Position numbers and translations under genes: made by a program
Source: Pseudomonas sp. KUIN-1
Lineage (GTDB): Bacteria > Pseudomonadota > Gammaproteobacteria > Pseudomonadales > Pseudomonadaceae
Length of the DNA: 64,000 nucleotides
Reading direction: 5' to 3'
NCBI RefSeq assembly: GCF_009176725.1
Contig: NZ_AP020337.1
Span: 4,037,501 to 4,101,500, forward strand
The notes under the pieces: model-generated
What the model was told of the DNA's origin: nothing
Databases searched by the model: none
Seen by the model: only the letters and a program-made list of their open reading frames with translations
Shown: positions 18,291-26,339 of the stretch, piece by piece
Layout: every line of letters begins with the position of its first letter
Position numbering within the stretch: position 1 is the stretch's first letter

Positions 18291-18911
18291 CTAGACATTG
18301 CCGACAGACAGAGCGGCCGGACGGCGCGTCTGCATTGCCCGGCGATAAACAAAACGGATAGCCAGAATCAGCAAGGCCCCACAACAGTAAAGGCCAAGCA
18401 GCGGATCAATCAGGTAATCCCAATAATTTTCCGATGGCTTGATGCGAAAAGTGAAGGCCAGCGTCGCCGCGCTGAGCATCACGGCGGCCAGCGCATTGCG
18501 CATAAAGACCAGCCCCAGTGCGATGACAGCGACAATCATGATCATCGGCCGCGGGTTGTAGCCCCAGCGGTACGGATCGAAATAGGTCAGGCCCAGCGTG
18601 GCCGGGTACAGGGTCAGCGCCAGCGCAGCGAACACCACCAGCATCACCCCGCGTCTGGACACGGCCAGCGGCTGGAGCACACCGAGTCGCTGCAGGGTCA
18701 GCCAGCCCAGCAGGACCAGGCTGCTGATGGCCAGGTCATCGGTCAGGCTGCGGGCATAGGACGCCATCGACAGCCCGTCGATCGAGATCACACTCAATAG
18801 CGAGGTGGCGGCCAGCAGGCCGCAGCGCCACCATAACGATGCGGTCAAGGGTGCCAACAGCACAAACAGGGTCCAGGCAAACGCCAGATGAGCCAATCCC
18901 AAAGCGATCAT
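18291..18911 (-). CDS. Polytopic inner-membrane protein of unknown function
   Basis: A 206-residue, very hydrophobic protein with about six membrane helices, for example LAHLAFAWTLFVLLAPLTASLWW at the start and LIDPLLGLYCCGALLILAIRF near the end. I do not recognise the family. Its ATG overlaps the TGA of the upstream sialidase-like gene by four bases, and the LTA-synthase-like gene begins about 10 bases after its stop, so it belongs tightly to that operon and may be a membrane partner in the same polymer-modifying process. Confidence 0.75.
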   Translation of the reverse strand: MIALGLAHLAFAWTLFVLLAPLTASLWWRCGLLAATSLLSVISIDGLSMASYARSLTDDLAISSLVLLGWLTLQRLGVLQPLAVSRRGVMLVVFAALALTLYPATLGLTYFDPYRWGYNPRPMIMIVAVIALGLVFMRNALAAVMLSAATLAFTFRIKPSENYWDYLIDPLLGLYCCGALLILAIRFVYRRAMQTRRPAALSVGNV

Positions 18912-20206
18912 AAAAGTTGCTCCGCCAGCCAGGCCTCGTTGAAGCTGACATGCTTGATGAAGGTGTTATTCCATGAGTAGACCAGGTGATACAGGCCGTC
19001 CGGACTGCGGATGAAGTACGGGTATTCGTATTCGAAATCGCAGCCCTGGGGCGAGCAGACGCGTTGGTCCAGATTGCTCAGAAACGCCTCTTCCATCGGT
19101 TGACGCAGGGCACCACTGGAGCTGCGGAAGCCCTCGCCGATCACCTCCTTGTACGCCTCAAGGGTAAACGGCGTGCCCAGCGGATCGGGCGACTTGTCGA
19201 AATCCATCAATGGCCGCCAGACGTTCATCTCCTCGTCAGTCCCGTACAGACTGAGTTTGAAGCGCCCCTCGCGCAAGTCATTGAGCGCCACCAGCAGACC
19301 CTTGCCCGGCACACCGACCGCAGCCAGCGAAGAATTGGGGTTGCTCGGGGTCAACGGATACGGCTCGCTCCAGCTCTGCCCGCCGTCTTCGGTGCGGCTG
19401 GCCAGCACCCGGTGGAACGTCTCGCCGGCATAGCGCAGCAAGGCCACGGCACGCTGCCCATCCAAAGGCACGACGGTGGGCTGCAGGGAATTGTTGCCAC
19501 GGCTGATGCGAAACTTGTCGATGACCTCACCGTCGGCGCTCAGGTACAGGTATTCGGCAAACTTGCCGAGAAACTCGTGGTAGACCGGCAGGCCGATCGA
19601 ACCGTCGGCATGAAACACCGGCGCACCGCGTACCAGCGTACTGATGTTCAGAAACGGTGTTGTCACCAGTTGCCACGGCGGCGACCAGCTGGCGCCCATG
19701 TCGCTGGAGACCATGGCGTTGACCGTGCTGCCCGCCCAGCCGCCGACCGAGACTGAAACGTAGAACAGCCACAGGCGATTGTCCGGAGCCAGGGCGATCA
19801 CCGGATTGCCCAGTTTGCGGATGTATTTGCCGGTGCCCGCCTGGGTGGACTCGCGGGTTGCCAGCACCTGCTCGCCGCCCCACTCGCCACTGGCCGCATC
19901 GAAGCGCGAGGTGCGTATTTCAACGTCGCCCGCCCCTTCGCGAGAGCCGGCGAACCATACCGACATCAGGTCGCCGCCGGGCAACGCCGTCACGGCTGAA
20001 GAATGCACGAAATCGTCCAGGTCGGAAGACGCGAAGCGCGACATATAGGACGCCTTGGGCGCCACGCTCTCAGCGCCAACTGGCGCGGGGCTGACCGCAA
20101 AGGGCGCAATACGGTGCTGTGGATGGCTGAGCCACGCACTGAGAAAAATCGCCACAACAATCAGGCCTGCGCTCCATGCAGCCACGTTTCGGGAAATAAC
20201 ACGCAT
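18908..20206 (-). CDS. Sialidase-like BNR-repeat protein, membrane-anchored or secreted
   Basis: A 432-residue protein with an N-terminal hydrophobic anchor/signal (SAGLIVVAIFLSAWLSH) followed by a beta-propeller of the BNR_2 (sialidase-like) type: VHSSAVTALPGGDLMSVWFAGSREG at the start, and Asp-box repeats SSDMGASW and RTEDGGQSW. The family is usually labelled exo-alpha-sialidase, but I do not see the canonical FRIP arginine motif, so hydrolysis of sialic acid is not supported; binding or cleaving another acidic sugar is equally possible. First gene of the operon with the membrane protein and LTA-synthase-like enzyme. No good ribosome site precedes the ATG, so the start is less certain. Confidence 0.78.
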   Translation of the reverse strand: MRVISRNVAAWSAGLIVVAIFLSAWLSHPQHRIAPFAVSPAPVGAESVAPKASYMSRFASSDLDDFVHSSAVTALPGGDLMSVWFAGSREGAGDVEIRTSRFDAASGEWGGEQVLATRESTQAGTGKYIRKLGNPVIALAPDNRLWLFYVSVSVGGWAGSTVNAMVSSDMGASWSPPWQLVTTPFLNISTLVRGAPVFHADGSIGLPVYHEFLGKFAEYLYLSADGEVIDKFRISRGNNSLQPTVVPLDGQRAVALLRYAGETFHRVLASRTEDGGQSWSEPYPLTPSNPNSSLAAVGVPGKGLLVALNDLREGRFKLSLYGTDEEMNVWRPLMDFDKSPDPLGTPFTLEAYKEVIGEGFRSSSGALRQPMEEAFLSNLDQRVCSPQGCDFEYEYPYFIRSPDGLYHLVYSWNNTFIKHVSFNEAWLAEQLL

Positions 20207-20244
20207 CGGGAGGCATCACTGTAAAGAGGAACAAAGGTGTGGTT

Positions 20245-20790
20245 TCAGCGATGGCGATCTTCGGGCAACGGACGTCGCTTGCCTGTCAGCATCGACAAGG
20301 GCAGGTTGTCACGTACCTGCACGCTTTCGAAGATGGCGGCGGCCATGTGCAGCACCACCAGGGCACACAATGTGTTGGCGAGAATTTCATGGATGTCCTG
20401 CGGCCAGTCGGCGCCCCACAAGGCATCGACCTCTTCCATCAGAAAACCGGTCAGGCCCATGCCGAAGATCAGCACCATCATGAGTACCATGACCAGCGCG
20501 CCGAGCGGGGAATGGCCGAGCCGATGCATCGGCCGCCGCTCGATCAGCGAGCGGATGTGCGTACGCAGGCGCGCCGGATGTGGCCAGAAATCACTCCAGC
20601 ATGCGCTGCGTGGCCCGATGAATCCCCATACCACTCGCACCGCCAGCCAGGCAACCGCGTAATAGCCCAGCCAGATATGCCAGTCGCCACCGGCTTCATT
20701 GAAGAAATAATTGGCAACAAAAACACCCGCGATCGAGACGTGAAACAGCCTGACCAGCGGGTCCCACAGGCGCAGGGAACCACGGTTCAT
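20245..20790 (-). CDS. Cytochrome b561-type (Ni/Fe-hydrogenase b-subunit-like) membrane protein
   Basis: A 181-residue four-helix membrane protein of the bacterial b561 family (WDPLVRLFHVSIAGVFVANYF; GDWHIWLGYYAVAWLAVRVVWGF; DIHEILANTLCALVVLHMAA). The paired histidines in helices 1, 2 and 4 (LFH, DWH, DIH, LHM) fit binding of two b-type hemes and electron transfer across the inner membrane. Its ATG shares a base with the TAA of the PepSY gene (TAATG), so the two are coupled. The physiological partner is unknown. Confidence 0.87.
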   Translation of the reverse strand: MNRGSLRLWDPLVRLFHVSIAGVFVANYFFNEAGGDWHIWLGYYAVAWLAVRVVWGFIGPRSACWSDFWPHPARLRTHIRSLIERRPMHRLGHSPLGALVMVLMMVLIFGMGLTGFLMEEVDALWGADWPQDIHEILANTLCALVVLHMAAAIFESVQVRDNLPLSMLTGKRRPLPEDRHR

Positions 20791-21053
20791 TACTTGATCT
20801 CGGTCTTCACCGCTTTACCCGTCACCGGATCGTGGTAGATCTCGACCTTGCGCTTGTCCTTGTCGAAGCCATAGATTTCGTAGCAGTTGCCATCGGTCAC
20901 TTTGAACTTGCTGATCTCGTAACCCTGAGCCTTGAGCTGCTCCTGGAAGTTGGCCTGATCCTGCCATTGGGACTTGTCAGCCGTGGTGCATTGCGGGCCG
21001 GCAAGTGCCAGCGGGCTGGCCAGACACAGGGAAATCAGCAGGACTTTACGCAT
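20790..21053 (-). CDS. Small periplasmic PepSY-domain protein
   Basis: An 87-residue protein: a signal peptide (KVLLISLCLASPLALAGPQC) and one PepSY domain (LKAQGYEISKFKVTDGNCYEIYGFDKDKRKVEIYHDPVTGKAV). Such proteins often accompany two-component systems and b-type cytochromes in Pseudomonas and may be periplasmic inhibitors or signal partners. It is divergent from the adjacent regulator/kinase pair and coupled to the b561 gene. The start MRKVLL is chosen as the first residue of the signal peptide; a TTG five codons earlier is less likely. Confidence 0.87.
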   Translation of the reverse strand: MRKVLLISLCLASPLALAGPQCTTADKSQWQDQANFQEQLKAQGYEISKFKVTDGNCYEIYGFDKDKRKVEIYHDPVTGKAVKTEIK

Positions 21054-21220
21054 GACAGAGACTCGCAAGCAGTTAAGGAGCGCCTACTGTGCGAAACGAA
21101 TCTTAGGAAAAGCTTAATACGTAACAGCTCGTAACATCTTCCCGGACACACGGCACTTCGCGCTGCTGTCTGCTGACGGCATCATGGCGCCCTTCTCCCC
21201 ACACTCACCGGTCAAACCCT
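21054..21220. promoter_or_regulatory. Divergent promoter region, PepSY/b561 versus two-component system
   Basis: A 167-bp gap between divergent starts. It contains the AT-rich segment TCTTAGGAAAAGCTTAATAC and a direct repeat CGTAACAGCTCGTAACATC at about 21120-21138 (CGTAACA-N3-CGTAACA-like), which resembles the spaced direct repeats bound by OmpR-family regulators such as the one encoded next door. Binding is inference. Confidence 0.4.
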
Positions 21221-21883
21221 ATGCGCCTGCTTCTCGTCGAGGATGATCGAGCCATTGGTCAGGGCATCCGCGTGGCCCTGAATACCGAGGGCTATACCCT
21301 CGACTGGCTGGAGGACGGACTGAGCGCGCTGCACGCTTTGCGCAGCGAGCCATTCGACCTGTTGCTGCTCGACCTCGGCCTGCCGCGCCTGGATGGCCTG
21401 GACCTGCTGCGCCAGTTGCGCGCCGAAGCACTCACCCTGCCGGTGCTGATCCTGACCGCGCGCGACGGGACTGCCGACCGTATTGCCGGTCTGGATGCCG
21501 GTGCGGACGATTACCTGATCAAGCCATTCGACGTCGATGAACTGAAAGCCCGGGTCCGCGCCCTGCTCAGGCGCAGCCAGGGCCGTGCGCAACCGCTGCT
21601 GGAACATGCCGGCATCAGCCTCGATCCGGCGTCGCAGCAGGTCAGTTTCCAGGGCAGCGAAGTACCGATGACGCCCATGGAGTACCAGTTACTGCATCAA
21701 CTGATGATCCGCCCCGGCAAGGTGGTCACCCGCGAGCGCTTGTCCAATACCCTGTACGGTTGGCAGGACAAGGTCGAAAGCAACACGCTGGAGGTACTGA
21801 TTCACAACCTGCGCAAGAAACTGTCCACCGAGCTGATCCGCACCGTGCGCGGCGTCGGCTACCTGCTGGAGCTCAAGGCATGA
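21221..21883 (+). CDS. OmpR-family response regulator (QseB/PmrA type)
   Basis: A 220-residue regulator: receiver domain with VEDD acidic pair, phosphoacceptor Asp51 in LLLLDLGLPRLDG, and Lys in YLIKPFD, followed by a winged-helix DNA-binding domain ending SNTLEVLIHNLRKKLSTELIRTVRGVGYLLE. Its stop overlaps the kinase start by four bases (ATGA). Divergent from PepSY/b561 genes, which are its likely targets. Closest by pattern to the QseB/PmrA/BqsR group; which one cannot be decided here. Confidence 0.92.
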   Translation: MRLLLVEDDRAIGQGIRVALNTEGYTLDWLEDGLSALHALRSEPFDLLLLDLGLPRLDGLDLLRQLRAEALTLPVLILTARDGTADRIAGLDAGADDYLIKPFDVDELKARVRALLRRSQGRAQPLLEHAGISLDPASQQVSFQGSEVPMTPMEYQLLHQLMIRPGKVVTRERLSNTLYGWQDKVESNTLEVLIHNLRKKLSTELIRTVRGVGYLLELKA

Positions 21884-23253
21884 CCTCGGTACGCGCGCGC
21901 ATTCTGGTCCCGGTGCTGATGCTGTTGCTGCTCGGCGACCTGACCATCAGCCTGCTCGCCCTGCGCGACAGCCATCACGAAATCGAAGAAGTCTACGACG
22001 CACAGCTGGCCCAAAGCGCGCGCCTGCTGCAAGGCGTACTGCATCAGCGCGCAGCGGGTGAACAGGACCTCGACAAGCTGTATCAGGCGTTCGATCAGGC
22101 CATGAGCCGGGTCGGCACCAGTGGCGTGGCCCATCCCTACGAAACCCGGCTGACCTTTCAGGTCTGGCGAACCTCGGGCGAGCTGCTGGTGCGCTCGGCC
22201 GAAGCGCCGCTGCTCAGCGCACCTCCGGCAACCGAAGGCTCCCATGATCTGGTCGAGAACGGCCACGAGTGGTGCGGCTTTCTCCTCGCCGATCCACAGC
22301 AGGGTTTTCTCATTTGGGTGGGTGAGCGCGATGACGTGCGCCAGGACCTGATTCAGCGCATTGTCAGTCACACGCTGTGGCCGACGCTGATCGGTGTGCC
22401 GCTGCTGGTGGTGGCGATCTGGCTGGCCATCGGCTGGGGCCTGCGCCCGCTGCAAGCGATGGCCAGAGTCATCCGCAAGCGCGATGCCGAAAGCCTCGAA
22501 CCGCTTGCTGTAACGCCCCTGCCCAAAGAGCTGGAGCCCATGCAGTACGCGCTCAACCGCCTGCTGACCCAGATCGAGAGTGTGCTGGAACGCGAGCGAC
22601 GCTTCATCGCTGACGCGGCGCACGAACTGCGCACACCACTGACCATCCTGCGCATCCACGCGCAGAACGCGCGCCAGGCCGAAACCCCGGAGCAACGCCT
22701 GGAAGCACTGGATTTCCTTGTGCATGGCGTCGACCGCGCCGCCCGCCTGGCCAGTCAGTTATTGACCATGGCACGCCTGGAACCGCGCCTTGAAGTCAGC
22801 CAGTTACAGACCTTCGAGCTGAACACGCTGGTACGCGAGGAAATGGCCGAACTCACGCCGCTGGCTCTGGAGAAGCGCGTCGATCTGGTGTTCGAGGAAG
22901 GCGAGAATTGCGTGATCCGCAGCGACCCGGCAGCCATCACCATTGCCCTGCAGAACCTGCTGACCAATGCGCTGAATTTCGCCCCGACCGCCAGCGAGAT
23001 ACGCGTCGCTCTGCACACACAGGAAGATGGCAGCGCGCACCTTTCAGTCGAAGACGCAGGGCCGGGTATCGACGAACAACAGAAGGCGCGCCTCTTCGAA
23101 CGCTTTTACAGTCAGGGTCACAGCAATGGCGCAGGGCTAGGGCTGGCGATCGTCGACATGATCGTGCGCAAACTGGAAAGCAGCCTGCACCTGCGCAACT
23201 CGGCGCAGGGCGGACTGTGTGCAGAGCTGCGCATCAAGAGCAGGACGAGCTGA
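21880..23253 (+). CDS. Sensor histidine kinase, QseC type
   Basis: A 457-residue inner-membrane kinase. Two membrane helices (residues 9-29 and about 165-190) flank a periplasmic sensor. A HAMP-like linker follows, then H-box ADAAHELRTPLTILRIH (His248), N-box LQNLLTNALNFAP and G-boxes DAGPGIDEQQKARLFERFY and GAGLGLAIVDMIV. The start MTSVRARILVP overlaps the regulator stop. The signal is unknown; metal or cationic signals are common for the group. The gene ends 11 bases from the convergent amaA-like gene. Confidence 0.9.
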   Translation: MTSVRARILVPVLMLLLLGDLTISLLALRDSHHEIEEVYDAQLAQSARLLQGVLHQRAAGEQDLDKLYQAFDQAMSRVGTSGVAHPYETRLTFQVWRTSGELLVRSAEAPLLSAPPATEGSHDLVENGHEWCGFLLADPQQGFLIWVGERDDVRQDLIQRIVSHTLWPTLIGVPLLVVAIWLAIGWGLRPLQAMARVIRKRDAESLEPLAVTPLPKELEPMQYALNRLLTQIESVLERERRFIADAAHELRTPLTILRIHAQNARQAETPEQRLEALDFLVHGVDRAARLASQLLTMARLEPRLEVSQLQTFELNTLVREEMAELTPLALEKRVDLVFEEGENCVIRSDPAAITIALQNLLTNALNFAPTASEIRVALHTQEDGSAHLSVEDAGPGIDEQQKARLFERFYSQGHSNGAGLGLAIVDMIVRKLESSLHLRNSAQGGLCAELRIKSRTS

Positions 23254-23264
23254 ACCCGCTCGGT

Positions 23265-24551
23265 TCAAAGCACCACGCGCAGGCATTGCCCGGCGTGATA
23301 CAGGGTGAAACCCGTGTCGTAGGCGAGGCTGCGCAGCGAACTGCCCGAGACCTTTTTGCCGCTTGAAAAACTCATCGGCAACGCGGTCGCATCGTTGCTC
23401 AGCAGGTAATCGGCAAAGCACTTGCCCACCAGTGTCCCGGTGGTCACCCCCCGACCATTGAAACCGGTCGCCGCCAGCAAGCCTGGCGCGGGTTCGAAAA
23501 GGCGCAACAAGTGGTCCGGCGTGAAGCCGATGCGCCCGGTCCAGGTGCTCTGCCACTCGACCCGGCCCAGTTGCGGGAAGTAATGCTGCTGGACGCGATC
23601 CGCCCACTGACGAATGAACCACAGCGGATAATTGCCGGCGTTACCCAGGCTGCCCAGCAGCAGGCGCCCGTGAGCGTCGCGACGAATGTTGCTGAGCACC
23701 GTGCGCGTATCCCACGAACCCTGACCGCCAGGCAGAATCTGCGCCTGCTCGGCACCGCTGAGTGGCTGTGAAGCGACCTGATAGTAGTACCCCGCGAAGA
23801 TGTGATCCTTGATATCGGTCCACTCGCCTTCGGTGTAGGCATTGGACGCGATGATCACTTTCTCGGCACGTACACTGCCCGCGGCAGTAGAGACCTTCCA
23901 GCCATCAGCGGTGCGTTGCAAGCCGTTGACAGGAGAATCGCCGAACACTTGCCCACCCTGCGCCACCACGTTGAGCGCCATGCCCGAGACATAGGCCATC
24001 GGGTTCACCGTGCCGGCGCGGTGATCGAGCAAGGCACCGCTGACCTTGTCGGTGCCACAAGCGTCTTCGCAGGGTTTGCCGGTCAGCAATTCGACGTTGG
24101 CACCGCGCCGTTGCCACTGTTCGGCACGGCTGCGCAGGTCAGCCAGACCCTTGGCGTTATGCGCCATGTGCAGGTTGCCGGTGCGCGTGTCCTGGCAATC
24201 GATGCGGTACTGGTCGATGGTCGCGAACACCAGTGCCGGTGCCGCGCCCAATGCGCCATTCAGTCGGCTGGCCTCGACGCTGCCCAGTACCTTGTCCAGT
24301 TGATCGGGCGCCACCCAGGTCCCGGCATTCACCAGACCGACGTTGCGTCCGGAACCGCCATGGCCGACCTGGTGCGCTTCGACCACGCACACCGACTTGC
24401 CGCCTTCCAGCAAGCGCAACGCCGCCGACAGACCGGTGAACCCGGCGCCGATGATGCACACATCGGCGCTCCGCTCACCGCTCAGGGCCGGGCTGACCGG
24501 ACGTTGCGGAGTCAATTGTTCCCACAGACAGCCTTGAGCAAACTGCACCAT
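23265..24551 (-). CDS. amaA: FAD-dependent amine oxidase, L-pipecolate oxidase (AmaA-like)
   Basis: A 428-residue DAO-family flavoprotein with the FAD fold near residues 32-50 (CIIGAGFTGLSAALRLLEGG) and the C-terminal FAD motif in LLAATGFNGRGVTTGTLVGK. It belongs to the gamma-glutamylputrescine-oxidase/pipecolate-oxidase branch. Immediately downstream of the amaB-like aldehyde dehydrogenase on the same strand, as in the P. putida amaBA pair, so oxidation of L-pipecolate to piperideine-6-carboxylate is the best reading. Family membership is firm; substrate comes from context. Confidence 0.85.
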   Translation of the reverse strand: MVQFAQGCLWEQLTPQRPVSPALSGERSADVCIIGAGFTGLSAALRLLEGGKSVCVVEAHQVGHGGSGRNVGLVNAGTWVAPDQLDKVLGSVEASRLNGALGAAPALVFATIDQYRIDCQDTRTGNLHMAHNAKGLADLRSRAEQWQRRGANVELLTGKPCEDACGTDKVSGALLDHRAGTVNPMAYVSGMALNVVAQGGQVFGDSPVNGLQRTADGWKVSTAAGSVRAEKVIIASNAYTEGEWTDIKDHIFAGYYYQVASQPLSGAEQAQILPGGQGSWDTRTVLSNIRRDAHGRLLLGSLGNAGNYPLWFIRQWADRVQQHYFPQLGRVEWQSTWTGRIGFTPDHLLRLFEPAPGLLAATGFNGRGVTTGTLVGKCFADYLLSNDATALPMSFSSGKKVSGSSLRSLAYDTGFTLYHAGQCLRVVL

Positions 24552-24593
24552 CGAAAAACTCCAGCAATGTCGGTAATAAGCGCCCGGTTCACA

Positions 24594-26084
24594 TCAGTCG
24601 AAAACAATGCCCTGAGCCAGCGGCAACTCGCGGGAGTAGTTGACGGTGTTGGTCTGCCGGCGCATGTAGGCGCGCCACGAATCGGAGCCGGACTCGCGAC
24701 CGCCACCGGTTTCTTTCTCGCCGCCAAATGCCCCGCCGATTTCCGCACCGCTGGTGCCGATATTGACGTTGGCAATCCCGCAATCGCTGCCCGCGGCACT
24801 CTGGAAAGCCTCGGCCTCACGCAGATCAGTGGTGAAAATGCACGACGACAGGCCCTGCGGTACTTCGTTGTTCAGGCGCAGGGCCTCTTCGAAGTCGTCG
24901 TAGGCCAGCACGTAGAGAATCGGCGCGAAGGTTTCGTGACGCACGACTTCGCTCTGCCCAGGCATTTCGGCAATGGCCGGCGTGACGTAGTAGCCGTTCG
25001 GGTATTTGTCCTGCAACTGACGCTCGCCACCGAACACCTGCCCGCCTTCGTCGCGGGCCTTGGTCAGCGCGTTCTGCATGGCCGAAAACGCTTGCTGGTC
25101 GATCAGCGGACCGATCAGATTGCCTTCGCGCGGATCACCGACGCGCACCTTGGCGTAGGCGGCCTTGACGCGGGCGACCACTTCGTCCTTGATCGAACGG
25201 TGCACAATCAGGCGGCGCAACGTGGTGCAACGCTGACCGGCGGTGCCTACCGCGCTGAACAGAATGCCACGCACGGCCAGGTCCAGATCGGCGCTGGGGG
25301 CCAGAATCATCGCGTTGTTGCCACCCAGCTCCAGAATGCTGCGCCCGAAACGCGCGGCGACACGCGGACCGACTTCACGGCCCATGCGGGTGCTGCCGGT
25401 GGCGCTGATCAGTGGCACGCGCGGGTCATCGACCAGCGCTTCACCGGCGTCACGATCACCGATGACCAATTGCGCCAGCGCTGCGGGGGCATCACCGAAA
25501 ATCTTCAGCGCCTTGTCAAACAGTGCCTGACAGGCCAGTGCCGTCAGCGGAGTCTTTTCCGAAGGCTTCCAGATCACCGGGTTGCCACAGACCAGCGCCA
25601 GCGTGGTGTTCCAGGCCCAGACTGCGACCGGGAAGTTGAACGCGCTGATCACGCCGACCACACCCAGCGGGTGCCAGGTTTCGCGCATGTGATGACCGGG
25701 ACGCTCGGAGGCAATGGTCAGACCGTACAGCTGACGCGACAGACCGACGGCGAAGTCGCAGATGTCGATCATTTCCTGCACTTCACCCAGGCCTTCCTGA
25801 GTGATCTTGCCAGCCTCGACCGACACCAGTTCGCCCAGATCAGCCTTATGCTCACGCAGTACTTCACCAAAGATCCGCACCAGCTCGCCACGCCGTGGGG
25901 CCGGTACTGTGCGCCACTTCAGAAACGCGCTGTGGGCGCTGTCGATACGCGCTACGACCTGTGCCTTGCCTTCAAGCGTGACCGAGGCAATCCGGCTGCC
26001 ATCAATCGGGGTGTAAACCGGATAGTCCCCTTGGGTGTGGGCACTGTTCGCCACGCCCAGACGTGCTAGTAACTCGGCAACCAT
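24594..26084 (-). CDS. amaB: Piperideine-6-carboxylate / aminoadipate-semialdehyde dehydrogenase (AmaB)
   Basis: A 496-residue aldehyde dehydrogenase of the ALDH7/antiquitin type. Marks are SAFNFPVAVWAWN, catalytic Glu252 in LELGGNN, catalytic Cys286 in TAGQRCTTLRR, and the C-terminal GGAFGGEKETGGGRESGSDSW. It oxidises the open form of piperideine-6-carboxylate to L-2-aminoadipate with NAD. AGGAGA precedes the ATG. It is co-directional with amaA and divergent from the aminotransferase-hglS pair, so all four genes of the lower lysine route lie together. Confidence 0.93.
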   Translation of the reverse strand: MVAELLARLGVANSAHTQGDYPVYTPIDGSRIASVTLEGKAQVVARIDSAHSAFLKWRTVPAPRRGELVRIFGEVLREHKADLGELVSVEAGKITQEGLGEVQEMIDICDFAVGLSRQLYGLTIASERPGHHMRETWHPLGVVGVISAFNFPVAVWAWNTTLALVCGNPVIWKPSEKTPLTALACQALFDKALKIFGDAPAALAQLVIGDRDAGEALVDDPRVPLISATGSTRMGREVGPRVAARFGRSILELGGNNAMILAPSADLDLAVRGILFSAVGTAGQRCTTLRRLIVHRSIKDEVVARVKAAYAKVRVGDPREGNLIGPLIDQQAFSAMQNALTKARDEGGQVFGGERQLQDKYPNGYYVTPAIAEMPGQSEVVRHETFAPILYVLAYDDFEEALRLNNEVPQGLSSCIFTTDLREAEAFQSAAGSDCGIANVNIGTSGAEIGGAFGGEKETGGGRESGSDSWRAYMRRQTNTVNYSRELPLAQGIVFD

Positions 26085-26339
26085 GTTGATTCTCCTGTCA
26101 TGAAACCACGGTGGAAATCATCGATGAGCTCAGTATCAAGCCACTCGGGGCTGACCTACAAACGACGTTTTTGAAAAACATGATTCCTTTTAGGAATGAA
26201 CTTTTGATCATTAGCAGCCAGAAAGGCCACTACATTGGGAATTATTGGAATGACCCGGTGATTTTATTTCGTTTGCGAGCGCTGCCCGATGTTTGTTTGG
26301 ATAAGGCCATCATGATCACCCGGAGTCGGGGCCAGACCG
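26085..26339. promoter_or_regulatory. Divergent control region of the lysine catabolic cluster
   Basis: A 255-bp AT-rich gap between amaB and the aminotransferase gene. It includes GATTCCTTTTAGGAATGAA (about 26182-26200), an imperfect dyad ATTCCTttTAGGAAT, which could be an operator for an Lrp-type or other regulator not encoded in this window. Both promoters must be here. Confidence 0.45.

Noticed and set aside
17174..18361. 395-codon open frame antisense to the LTA-synthase-like gene
   Set aside because: Low-complexity Gln/Arg/His-rich product typical of a shadow frame.
18908..20206. True sialidase (neuraminidase) activity
   Set aside because: Asp-boxes and the BNR_2 fold are visible, but I could not find the FRIP motif and arginine triad needed to support sialic acid cleavage, so only sialidase-like is claimed.
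23802..26069. 755-codon open frame antisense to amaA and amaB
   Set aside because: Spans two well-supported enzymes and the gap between them; composition is His/Arg/Gln-rich as expected for a shadow frame.
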